DNA from: an uncultured Eubacteriales bacterium
Lineage (GTDB): Bacteria; Bacillota; Clostridia; Christensenellales; Pumilibacteraceae
Reading direction: 5' to 3'
DNA: 6,861 bases
Assembly (NCBI GenBank): GCA_900555875.1
Contig: USNB01000065.1
Coordinates: 1-6,861, forward strand
Shown here: positions 1 to 6,112 of the stretch, one piece after another
Numbering within the stretch: the first letter of the stretch is position 1
Layout: each line of letters opens with the position of its first letter
Translations under genes and position numbers: made by a program
Notes under the pieces: generated by a model
The model's database searches: none
What the model was told of the DNA's origin: nothing
Seen by the model: only the letters and a program-made list of their open reading frames with translations

Positions 1-700
1 TGTCGTCGGGAGCGTCGGTGACGATGGTGTCGTAGTCCGCGAGCGTGGCTGTGCGGTATGTGCTGCTCTGACCGAACTTGGTCCCGTCGACGACGAGCAT
101 GCTGCGCTTGGCGCGGCTGAGCATGAGCTGCTTTATCTGCGCCGTTTCGAGCGAGTGTTCGTAAGTCCCTTCTATATCCACTTCTGCGGCGGAAACGAGC
201 GCGAGATCGACGCGGAAGTTCCCGAGCGTACTGCAGGTCAGCCCTCCCGTCACGGAATTGGTATTGTAATGCACGACGCCTCCCGGCATGATGAGATTGA
301 CGTTCTGCTTCTGGGTCAGCCGCATGGCGATCTGCAGTCCGTTGGTGATCACCGTGCGGTTTTCGAGATTGAGTTTTTCCGCAAGTATCAGACAGGTGGA
401 CGAATTGTCTATGAAAACGCTCTGGAACCCCGTTACGTACGGCATGGCTTTGAGCGCCGCCTGCTCTTTCTCGCGTGCGTTTTTTTCTCTCCGCACGAAT
501 ATCGAGACCTCGTTCGCCGTTTCGCGCAGGAGCGCCCCGCCGTGACTGCGCACGATCAGTCCCAGCTTCTGCATTTCCTTCAGATCCCGCCTTATCGTCG
601 CGCTGCTGACATACAGAAACCCCGCAAGTTCGTCTACCGTCGCCTTGCGATTATTCTTAAGATAATCGAATATAAGGTTATATCGTTCATTCGAGAACAT
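1..700 (-). CDS. DeoR-family transcriptional regulator (C-terminus cut by window edge)
   Basis: This encodes a sugar-phosphate-responsive repressor of the DeoR family, acting in the cytoplasm on DNA. The visible 233 residues open with a winged helix-turn-helix (about residues 5-58), with the family pattern VDELAGFLYVSSATIRRDL followed by G-x-I-V-R-S-H-G-G. The ligand-binding domain follows: IDNSSTC near residue 98, VITN at 117, PGG at 139 and DGTKFG at 205, matching the usual D-x-G-S-T and D-x-S-K-F-G positions. Roughly 15-25 residues are missing at the left edge, judged from the usual length of 250-260. The ATG at 698-700 is chosen because AAAGGTGAG (708-716) lies seven bases upstream and the DNA-binding domain begins at once. 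The gene diverges from the AraC gene. DeoR proteins usually control the adjacent sugar-catabolic operon, so its targets may lie left of the window or in the shared gap. The ligand cannot be told from sequence. Confidence 0.93.
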   Translation of the reverse strand, partial: MFSNERYNLIFDYLKNNRKATVDELAGFLYVSSATIRRDLKEMQKLGLIVRSHGGALLRETANEVSIFVRREKNAREKEQAALKAMPYVTGFQSVFIDNSSTCLILAEKLNLENRTVITNGLQIAMRLTQKQNVNLIMPGGVVHYNTNSVTGGLTCSTLGNFRVDLALVSAAEVDIEGTYEHSLETAQIKQLMLSRAKRSMLVVDGTKFGQSSTYRTATLADYDTIVTDAPDD

Positions 701-723
701 AAAACCACTCACCTTTTGCTTAT

Positions 724-780
724 TTTTGACTATATTTTATCATATTTTTGATTATTTGTCAACATTTTGATCAATTTTGA
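724..780. promoter_or_regulatory. Candidate operator: four TTTTGA repeats in the divergent promoter region
   Basis: TTTTGA occurs at 724-729, 746-751, 765-770 and 775-780. Start-to-start distances are 22, 19 and 10 bases, close to whole turns of the helix, so the copies would lie on about the same face of DNA. The last two flank the palindrome TTGATCAA (767-774). Several DeoR-family regulators bind short direct repeats of this AT-rich kind, so autoregulation by the DeoR protein is plausible. The region is AT-rich, so chance copies are possible. Confidence 0.4.
734..762 (-). promoter_or_regulatory. Promoter of the DeoR gene
   Basis: Read on the minus strand, a perfect TTGACA -35 box (757-762) is followed by a 17-base spacer and TAAAAT (734-739). 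Transcription would start near 727, giving a leader of about 27 bases that contains the AAAGGTGAG ribosome binding site. Spacing and boxes are close to the sigma-A consensus. Confidence 0.8.
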
Positions 781-787
781 AAAGGTA

Positions 788-816
788 TGGACAACGGGGA
801 TTTTTTGTATTATAAT
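788..816 (+). promoter_or_regulatory. Promoter of the AraC gene
   Basis: TGGACA (788-793), a 17-base spacer and a perfect TATAAT (811-816) form a near-consensus sigma-A promoter. Initiation near 823 leaves a leader of about 52 bases before the ATG at 875. This promoter also rules out the earlier in-frame ATG at 767, which would lie upstream of the transcript start. Confidence 0.85.
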
Positions 817-874
817 ATGGGCAAGATCGGCGAGGGGAAAACGGGCGATCCGTGGTTCAAAGGGAGAAGTGACG

Positions 875-1675
875 ATGGAGAGAGAAGTTTGTACAGGTGA
901 AAACGGAACGCGCATAGTGGTGCTGCGCGATCCCATGCAGGTAAGTCCCCGCGCGGGCGAATGCGAGTTCGGCATGATCGAGGACGGCATAATGTCCCTG
1001 CGCTGCGGAGATAAGAAATACACGCTGCGCAAAGGTCAGGCGTATTTTTTGCGCGGCGGTTCCGACGCCGTCGTCACGACGATATGTTCGGGCAGGATGA
1101 CCGTACTGCGGTTTTCCGAAGACATCGCTTCGGGCGTATTCGGAAGGTATGAACTGTGCTGCCCGGAGCTTGGCGAGAACGGCGGCGGGGTGGCGCGTCT
1201 GCTGCACATAGTGCGCGGCGAGCTTGAGGAGCGCAAGTTCGGATATACCGTGGCGGTGGAGAGCGAGATCAAGCGCATGCTCCTCGATATCTGCCGCACG
1301 AGCAAGATGACCGATCCGGGCGTCTGCGGCGCGGACGATCCCGACGGCTTCTTCGGACGGCTGCTTGCCGAGATAGACAAGAATTATGCGGATTATACGT
1401 TTGACGACGCCGCGCGTTTCATGCGGCTGAGCAGGGCGTATTTTTCGGTGGTGTTCCATAAATATGTGGGGATGACGTTTTCGCAGTATCTCAATTACGT
1501 GAAAGTGCGCTCTGCCGTAGCTATGCTCCAGAGCGGGGACAGAACGAGCATAACGGACGTTTCCGTTCGCTGCGGTTTCAATACCATCCGCAATTTTAAC
1601 CGCGCTTTCCGCGACATAACCGGTTATTCCCCGCGTACATTGCCCAAGGATTATGTATTGGCGCCGTTGGCGTGA
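875..1675 (+). CDS. AraC-family transcriptional regulator
   Basis: This 266-residue DNA-binding regulator probably responds to a sugar or oligosaccharide. The N-terminal part (about residues 1-140) is poorly conserved but has the short beta-strand pattern of an AraC-type cupin sensor (for example LRKGQAYFLR at 51-60). The C-terminal domain (about 158-258) has the two helix-turn-helix units of the family: the first near 175-200 (FDDAARFMRLSRAYFSVVFHK) and the second near 225-253, with the signature ITDVSVRCGFNTIRNFNRAF and G-Y-S-P. The usual Y-R after the final proline is replaced by T-L. The start at 875 follows GGGAG (862-866) at a suitable distance; an ATG 36 codons earlier lies upstream of the promoter and is rejected. 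A terminator follows, so the gene is probably transcribed alone. Its position beside GH3 and GH78 genes suggests that it controls them. The inducer is unknown. Confidence 0.93.
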   Translation: MEREVCTGENGTRIVVLRDPMQVSPRAGECEFGMIEDGIMSLRCGDKKYTLRKGQAYFLRGGSDAVVTTICSGRMTVLRFSEDIASGVFGRYELCCPELGENGGGVARLLHIVRGELEERKFGYTVAVESEIKRMLLDICRTSKMTDPGVCGADDPDGFFGRLLAEIDKNYADYTFDDAARFMRLSRAYFSVVFHKYVGMTFSQYLNYVKVRSAVAMLQSGDRTSITDVSVRCGFNTIRNFNRAFRDITGYSPRTLPKDYVLAPLA

Positions 1676-1685
1676 ACCTCCTTTT

Positions 1686-1715
1686 GCACCGTCTGCAGCG
1701 ACAGGCGGTGCTTTT
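1686..1715 (+). terminator. Intrinsic terminator after the AraC gene
   Basis: A 10-base-pair stem (1686-1695 with 1702-1711, one G-T pair) closes the six-base loop CAGCGA and is followed by TTTT (1712-1715). It starts ten bases after the AraC stop codon. The T-run is short, so termination may be partial. Confidence 0.7.
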
Positions 1716-1816
1716 CGTGCCTTTCGTCGTCCCGCCGGGCGCAAGCGGCGATCCTGCGGGGCGGGCAGGGCGAAAACATGACATTTAAGCATACGCGCGG
1801 GTCTCTTCGTCGAAAT

Positions 1817-1831
1817 ATTTTTCCGAAAATC
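1817..1831 (+). promoter_or_regulatory. Possible regulator site upstream of the GH3 promoter
   Basis: ATTTTTCCGAAAATC here resembles ATTTTTCCCAAATC at 5984-5997, just upstream of the GH78 promoter. In front of GH78 the match ends two bases before the -35 box; here it ends 14 bases before it, a difference of about one helical turn. The match is short and AT-rich, so it is only suggestive of shared control. Confidence 0.3.
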
Positions 1832-1845
1832 AAGAAAAAGACTTC

Positions 1846-1874
1846 TTGTAAAAAGAGATGCCGGCGGGTAAAAT
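1846..1874 (+). promoter_or_regulatory. Promoter of the GH3-membrane protein operon
   Basis: TTGTAA (1846-1851), a 17-base spacer and TAAAAT (1869-1874) give a good sigma-A-type promoter. A start near 1881 would produce a leader of about 138 bases before the GH3 ATG. The gene has its own promoter downstream of the AraC terminator. Confidence 0.7.
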
Positions 1875-1880
1875 AAACGT

Positions 1881-2018
1881 AAGAAACGGGCGGTGGCTGT
1901 TTTTGTCCACCCGTCCGAAAGGCGGAAAGTCCGCAGATAAGCGACGCGCACCGAGGGAGACGGCAGCGGATGCGAATTCCGGACAGACCGCAAAAAACAA
2001 TAATCAGGAGGAAAAAGA
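1881..2018 (+). promoter_or_regulatory. Long structured 5' leader of the GH3 operon
   Basis: The predicted untranslated leader is unusually long. It contains a bulged stem-loop (ACGGG 1886-1890 with CCCGT 1910-1914, and TGG 1894-1896 with CCA 1907-1909, around a T-rich loop) and a tight hairpin (GCGGA 1922-1926, loop AAG, TCCGC 1930-1934). Neither is followed by a T-run, so neither is a terminator. No known riboswitch core is recognised. The strong ribosome binding site AGGAGG lies at 2006-2011, seven bases before the ATG. Confidence 0.4.
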
Positions 2019-5000
2019 ATGACATTCAAAAAGACATTGCCTCTGTGGCGCGGTCTTATTACTTTGTTTGCTTCACTGCTTGTCATTTTCATCGGCGCGG
2101 CTCTTGTTTTCGAGGCAAACCGCGGTTTCATCGATGAGGCTACCGGTGCGCAGAGTGAAGAGATCGTTCGTCCCGATGCCGATCCCGACGTAGATCTTTA
2201 CGGGTTCAAGTCTTCGTATAATACGTCGGAAGAGATGGTCAAGGCAAACGTGGCGTTTAGCGAAAAGGTGGAAGAAAACGGTGCCGTTTTGCTTAAGAAT
2301 GATCTGGTAGACGGTGAAACGACACTTCCGCTTGCGACAGAAGAGAATATGGTCTCTCTTGTCGGAAAGGCGGCATATTCGCCGGTCTACGGCGGACAGA
2401 TGGGTTCCGGCTCTGCCGCGAATTCCAATTTTGCCGGCTATGAACGCGTTTCTCTCGAACGTGCTCTTACCGAAGAGGAATTTTCCATAAATCCCGACCT
2501 GCAGGAAGCATATACCCATCAGTCCACATGGTCCATCCCCAGGGGTGGTACGACTCCCGAAGAGACCATAGGACCTCGTTCGGTCTCTACGCTCGGCGGT
2601 TCGTTCGGTATGACGAGCAAGGAAAACTGGGAAGCTCAGGGTTGGTCGTATGATATCAACGAAGTCACGCTTGCTGAGCTTGAAGCAAAGAGCGCTGGCT
2701 GCACGGAGGACTTCGGCGATTACAGGACGTCCATCGTCGTTCTCGGACGTATCAATTCCGAGGGGCGCGACTATCTCCCCGGAGAGCAGGGCGTCAAGTT
2801 TGAGTCCGACGGGCTCGATCCGAATACGGGAAACAACGGATTCAGCCGTAATGCGGGCGCAAAGGATCCTCTCGGTCTTACCGATGACGAGCGCGCGATG
2901 ATCGCCATGGCAAAGGAGAATTCGGATAAAGTTATCGTTCTTATCAACTCCAACTCCATGATGGAAGTTCCCGAGCTTGTGGAAGAGGGCGGCGATTACG
3001 AAGCCGACGCGGTGCTTTGGATAGGCACCCCCAGCACCTACGGTTTCCGCGGCGTTGTGGATATCCTTACCGGCGAGGTCAATCCTTCCGGCAAACTGCC
3101 CGACACTTATGTGGCGGACAACTCCGCTTCTCCTGCGGCTCAGAACTGGGATATCTTCACATATACCAATCCCGAAGAGATCGGTACTGAAGGCAACGGA
3201 CAGTCGTCCGTGACCAACGGCGTCGAACTCGATGCGGAAACGATGCGCGCTTCGGCGTATACCGTTTACGCTGAAGGCATTTATGTGGGATATAAATATT
3301 ATGAGACTCGCTATGCCGATACGTATCTCGATCCCGATTCGGGCGCTTCGAGTGCGGCGGGCGCAAAAGAGGGCGCAACGAGCTGGGTCTATGACGACGA
3401 GGTCGTATGGCCGTTCGGTTACGGACTGTCCTACACGACGTTCGAGCAGACGCTTCAGTCCGTATCGTGGGATTTCGACGCCAAGACGATCACCGCTACG
3501 GTCTCCGTCGAGAACACGGGTGACGTTACGGGTAAGGAAGCCGTTCAGCTTTACGTCTCTCTTCCTTATGACGAGACGGATGTGGCGCACGGCGTAGAAA
3601 AAGCAGCGATACAGCTTGTAGATTTCGGCAAAGTAGAAGTTGCTTCGGGTGATACCGAGGAAATAACGATCACTACGGATCTTCAGAACATCGGTTCTTA
3701 TGATTCCATGGCGCTTGACGGCGAAGGCACCTATATCCTCGGTGCGGGCGATTACTACTTCACGGTAGGTAACGGCGCGCATGAGGCTATGCAGAACGTG
3801 CTCCAGGCGCGCGGTCAGAATGTCGGCGGCAATGCCGATAACGTCAAGACGCTCAGTCTGGGCGACCGTGACGAAGATACGCTTTCCGAGTCGAAGAACG
3901 GTACCGAGATACGCAATCAGCTGGACAACGCCGATCTCAACTACTATATCGACGATGCCGTCACGTATCTTACGAGAAGCGATTGGGACGGAACGTTCCC
4001 TGAGCCGTATACCGGACTTGAAGCTACGGACGAAATGATCACCGAGCTTCGTAATATCAAATATCAGGTAAAAGACGAAGGCAGAGTCACCGAACAGTGG
4101 GGCGTTGATTCCGGACTTACTCTTGCGGATATGAAGGGTCTTCCTTTCGAAGACGGCAGATGGGAGATATTCCTCAATCAGATCGAGCTTGAAGAAGCCG
4201 TGCAGATAATCGCTCAGGGCGGTAACACGACCTGGATGCTCGATTCCATACAGAACCCTGCCGCAAAGCAGGCTGACGGTCCTGCCGGATTCACGAGCAT
4301 TTCTCTCGGCGGATTCAAGAGAGATGCGGACGATCCTTACTATACGGAAGAAGGCGATGATTTCTACGGATTTGCGTTCAACACTACGCCGAACGCGCCC
4401 ATACTTGCGGCATCCTTTGACAAGGCTCTGCTCAACGAATGGGGCGTGATGCTCGGCGACGAGTCGCTGTGGACGGGCGGTCCTTCTATCTGGGCGGGCG
4501 GCGCCAATCAGCACCGCGCTCCTTATGAGGGCAGAACGCACGAATACTTCTCCGAGGATGCTATGCTCTCCAACCTGTGCCTTGTCGAGCAGTGCAAAGG
4601 CGCGCTGACCAAGGGCTGCCTTGTCGGACCTAAGCACTTTGCGTTCAACGCTATAGAGTACAACCGTTACGGACTTTCCGAATTCATGACGGAGCAGGCG
4701 GCGCGCGAGGGCGATCTCCGTTGCTTCCAGGGTGCGTTCGAATCGGGTTACTGCCTTGCCGGCATGACCGCGTTCAACAGAATAGGCGCGTCCTATATCA
4801 ACGGACACATCGGTCTCATGCAGAATATACTCCGCGGCGAGTGGGGATTCAAGGGACTGCTCACGACGGATATGGTGAACAACCAGTATCTCATGGTGCT
4901 CGGCGATACGATCATGGGCGGTATCACGATGATGGCTAACGGTTCGGGCGTAAACGATCCCGACAGCAGCCACACCGCGCCCGGCGCTTATTGGGAGTAT

Positions 5001-5258
5001 TGCAGTGCGGAAAATATCGAGAGCGATCCCGAAATACAGGCTCAGCTCAAAGAGAACATGCATTATCAGTGGTACGCATATGCTCAGAGCAACCTGCTCA
5101 ACGGTCTCGGCAGCGGCGTCAACTTTGAAGTCAGATGGCTGATGACCTGGTATCGTGCGCTGTATATAGCCGGTATCGTAGCTTCGGCGGTGCTTGCCGT
5201 AGCGGCAGTCGGAATGTATGTGTTCGCGACGGTAAAGAACAGAAAGGAGGAGGCATAA
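2019..5258 (+). CDS. Membrane-anchored, domain-permuted GH3 glycoside hydrolase (beta-glucosidase-like)
   Basis: This 1,079-residue retaining glycosidase of family GH3 probably releases beta-linked glucose or a similar sugar outside the cell. Domain order is swapped relative to ordinary GH3. After a membrane segment (residues 9-30) comes the alpha/beta sandwich half (about 75-370), with ENGAVLLKND and the acid/base motif GRINSEGRD (Glu248). A fibronectin-III-like domain follows (about 475-590, opening with PFGYGLSYTTFE), then the barrel half (about 715-985): ADGPAG (Asp753), GRTHEYFSED (839-847), PKHFAFN (Lys872-His873) and GLLTTDM, with probable nucleophile Asp951. A second membrane segment (1047-1070) ends in the basic tail KNRKEEA. 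Basic residues flank both segments on the presumed inner side, so both ends should be cytoplasmic and the catalytic body outside. The swapped order is known from Ruminococcus albus and Butyrivibrio fibrisolvens enzymes. The usual Trp after the nucleophile is Met here. Substrate is uncertain: glucoside, xyloside or arabinoside. Confidence 0.93.
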   Translation: MTFKKTLPLWRGLITLFASLLVIFIGAALVFEANRGFIDEATGAQSEEIVRPDADPDVDLYGFKSSYNTSEEMVKANVAFSEKVEENGAVLLKNDLVDGETTLPLATEENMVSLVGKAAYSPVYGGQMGSGSAANSNFAGYERVSLERALTEEEFSINPDLQEAYTHQSTWSIPRGGTTPEETIGPRSVSTLGGSFGMTSKENWEAQGWSYDINEVTLAELEAKSAGCTEDFGDYRTSIVVLGRINSEGRDYLPGEQGVKFESDGLDPNTGNNGFSRNAGAKDPLGLTDDERAMIAMAKENSDKVIVLINSNSMMEVPELVEEGGDYEADAVLWIGTPSTYGFRGVVDILTGEVNPSGKLPDTYVADNSASPAAQNWDIFTYTNPEEIGTEGNGQSSVTNGVELDAETMRASAYTVYAEGIYVGYKYYETRYADTYLDPDSGASSAAGAKEGATSWVYDDEVVWPFGYGLSYTTFEQTLQSVSWDFDAKTITATVSVENTGDVTGKEAVQLYVSLPYDETDVAHGVEKAAIQLVDFGKVEVASGDTEEITITTDLQNIGSYDSMALDGEGTYILGAGDYYFTVGNGAHEAMQNVLQARGQNVGGNADNVKTLSLGDRDEDTLSESKNGTEIRNQLDNADLNYYIDDAVTYLTRSDWDGTFPEPYTGLEATDEMITELRNIKYQVKDEGRVTEQWGVDSGLTLADMKGLPFEDGRWEIFLNQIELEEAVQIIAQGGNTTWMLDSIQNPAAKQADGPAGFTSISLGGFKRDADDPYYTEEGDDFYGFAFNTTPNAPILAASFDKALLNEWGVMLGDESLWTGGPSIWAGGANQHRAPYEGRTHEYFSEDAMLSNLCLVEQCKGALTKGCLVGPKHFAFNAIEYNRYGLSEFMTEQAAREGDLRCFQGAFESGYCLAGMTAFNRIGASYINGHIGLMQNILRGEWGFKGLLTTDMVNNQYLMVLGDTIMGGITMMANGSGVNDPDSSHTAPGAYWEYCSAENIESDPEIQAQLKENMHYQWYAYAQSNLLNGLGSGVNFEVRWLMTWYRALYIAGIVASAVLAVAAVGMYVFATVKNRKEEA

Positions 5259-5262
5259 TATC

Positions 5263-5733
5263 ATGGAATTCATAAAGAATCAGAGAGTTGCGTTCTATGT
5301 TTCCATTGTAGCGGTGATACTCGCGCTCGTCTCCGTCATAATATACGGCGTCAATACGACGAGTGAGTACTATGTATCGTCGGGAAGCGCTACGGTGAGC
5401 GGTCTCGTGGTAGCATTCACTATTCTCTCTATGGTGCTCGTCATCGGCAGGGTAGTGCTTGCGGAAATGTTCGCCGAGAGTAAACTGATGAAGCACGTTA
5501 CTGCGGCAATGCTTCTCGTGGCATGCGTGTTCCTCGCCTCTGCATTCTTTGCTTACGTAGGCGAAAGAGTGTATGATATCGCGGTCGTCCTTGCGTCCGA
5601 TCTTGAGGCGGGCAACCAGGCTGCCATGGATGCGGTCATGCAGACGATAACAGGCTTTGTTCTCTACGGCATTACGCTCATAGCGGTCATCGTATCCGCA
5701 TTCTTCTCGGTAAAGAAGGACAGTGCGGCGTAA
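5263..5733 (+). CDS. Small four-helix membrane protein, function unknown
   Basis: I do not recognise this 156-residue protein as a named family. It has four hydrophobic segments, at about residues 9-30, 45-67, 78-99 and 127-149. Charges (K5 and R8 at the start, K74 and K77 in the middle loop, K151-K152 at the end) place both ends and the middle loop in the cytoplasm. The outside would then hold a short Ser/Tyr/Thr-rich loop (31-44) and a longer acidic loop (100-125). No catalytic or transport motif is visible. It begins four bases after the GH3 stop codon, and its ribosome binding site (GGAGGAGG, 5246-5253) lies inside the end of the GH3 gene, so the two are translated from one message and probably coupled. 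A role in placing, stabilising or partnering the anchored GH3 enzyme is inference from position only. Confidence 0.85.
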   Translation: MEFIKNQRVAFYVSIVAVILALVSVIIYGVNTTSEYYVSSGSATVSGLVVAFTILSMVLVIGRVVLAEMFAESKLMKHVTAAMLLVACVFLASAFFAYVGERVYDIAVVLASDLEAGNQAAMDAVMQTITGFVLYGITLIAVIVSAFFSVKKDSAA

Positions 5734-5763
5734 AAACAATCGTAAAGGCATAACCAACCACCG

Positions 5764-5855
5764 CCGCCCGTAAAGGGCGGAGGGAGAGAGGGGCGGCAGC
5801 GCCGCCCCCGCTCCCTGTCGGGACGCCGGCATCGGTCCGTCGGCGTTCCGACAGG
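5764..5855. repeat. Cluster of GC-rich palindromes after the GH3 operon
   Basis: There are three hairpins in a row. First, CCGCCC (5764-5769) pairs with GGGCGG (5775-5780) around GTAAA. Second, an eight-pair stem (5790-5797 with 5801-5808, loop AGC) is extended by AGGGAG (5781-5786) with CTCCCT (5811-5816). Third, a 15-pair stem (5814-5828 with 5841-5855, one G-T pair) has a 12-base loop. The extended second stem and the third share bases 5814-5816 and cannot both form fully. None is followed by a T-run. They may end or protect the operon message, or be a dispersed REP-like repeat; copies elsewhere in the genome cannot be seen here. Confidence 0.6.
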
Positions 5856-5964
5856 AAGCAGGTTTATGGCGGGACGGACGTTCTTTGCGTTCATCCCGGG
5901 CGGTAAGGGAAATGCAATGAGCATATGCGTTTGTTTATGCGCGGAAGAGGGAATAATTGTGCAT

Positions 5965-6005
5965 ATTTGACAACTTTTCGATCATTTTTCCCAAATCTAT
6001 GGACA
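5965..6005 (+). promoter_or_regulatory. Control element shared with the AraC promoter (partner at 754-793)
   Basis: This 41-base block aligns with 754-793 upstream of the AraC gene. Common pieces in the same order are ATTTG, CAAC, TTTT, GATCA, TTTT and TATGGACA; the last includes the -35 box in both places. Only a few single-base gaps are needed, and the distance to the -35 box differs by one base. This is the pattern expected for a binding site of one regulator acting at two promoters. Confidence 0.55.
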
Positions 6006-6028
6006 AACGAGCAAAAACGTGTTAATCT
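6000..6028 (+). promoter_or_regulatory. Promoter of the GH78 gene
   Basis: TGGACA (6000-6005), a 17-base spacer and TAATCT (6023-6028) form a probable sigma-A promoter, with initiation near 6035. Its -35 box is identical to that of the AraC promoter and sits at the end of the shared element. The weaker -10 box would suit a promoter that needs activation. Confidence 0.6.
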
Positions 6029-6112
6029 TAATGCGTGGATCGGACTGCACGACGTTGAAAAACGGCGGAGTCGCGCCGGATGCCGACGATGCTGCGCGGG
6101 GGGATAGTGAAG

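Larger units (their letters stand above)
1676..2018. other. Intergenic region between the AraC and GH3 genes
   Basis: No credible gene is seen in these 343 bases. They hold, in order: the AraC terminator; a GC-rich stretch with a weak stem (CCCGCC at 1731-1736 with GGCGGG at 1760-1765); an AT-rich patch with two CGAAA motifs (1811 and 1824) that may be a regulator site; the GH3 promoter; and a long leader with small hairpins. Confidence 0.75.
5734..6112. other. Intergenic region between the membrane protein and GH78 genes
   Basis: No credible gene is seen in these 379 bases; short open frames here lack ribosome binding sites and family resemblance. The first part holds GC-rich palindromes (5764-5855). 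The middle (about 5860-5960) holds nothing I can name. The last part holds the control element (5965-6005), the GH78 promoter and a leader of about 78 bases. Confidence 0.7.

Noticed and set aside
155..751. A 198-codon plus-strand frame opposite the DeoR gene
   Set aside because: It is the in-register complement of the clear DeoR reading frame and has no domain of its own.
767..874. Earlier in-frame ATG for the AraC gene, adding 36 residues
   Set aside because: It lies upstream of the predicted transcript start (TATAAT at 811-816) and has no good ribosome binding site, and the added residues do not resemble the family.
1886..1914. Stem-loop in the GH3 leader as a T-box or terminator
   Set aside because: There is no T-run after it, no clear T-box core and no specifier region; only a generic hairpin can be supported.
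857..2131. A 424-codon minus-strand frame over the AraC gene
   Set aside because: It is in register with the AraC codons, has no family resemblance, runs across the AraC terminator and the GH3 promoter, and is explained by the same codon bias.
2073..5273. A 1,066-codon open frame on the minus strand opposite the GH3 gene
   Set aside because: It is exactly in register with the GH3 codons and stays open only because that gene lacks TTA, CTA and TCA after codon 19. Its translation is rich in Arg, Ile, Val and His with no recognisable domain.
5131..5832. A 233-codon minus-strand frame opposite the small membrane protein
   Set aside because: It is in-register shadow coding: the plus-strand frame has a strong ribosome binding site and a coherent four-helix pattern, while this one has neither.
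5925..6107. A 60-codon plus-strand frame before the GH78 gene
   Set aside because: It has no ribosome binding site and overlaps the control element and promoter, and its product looks random.
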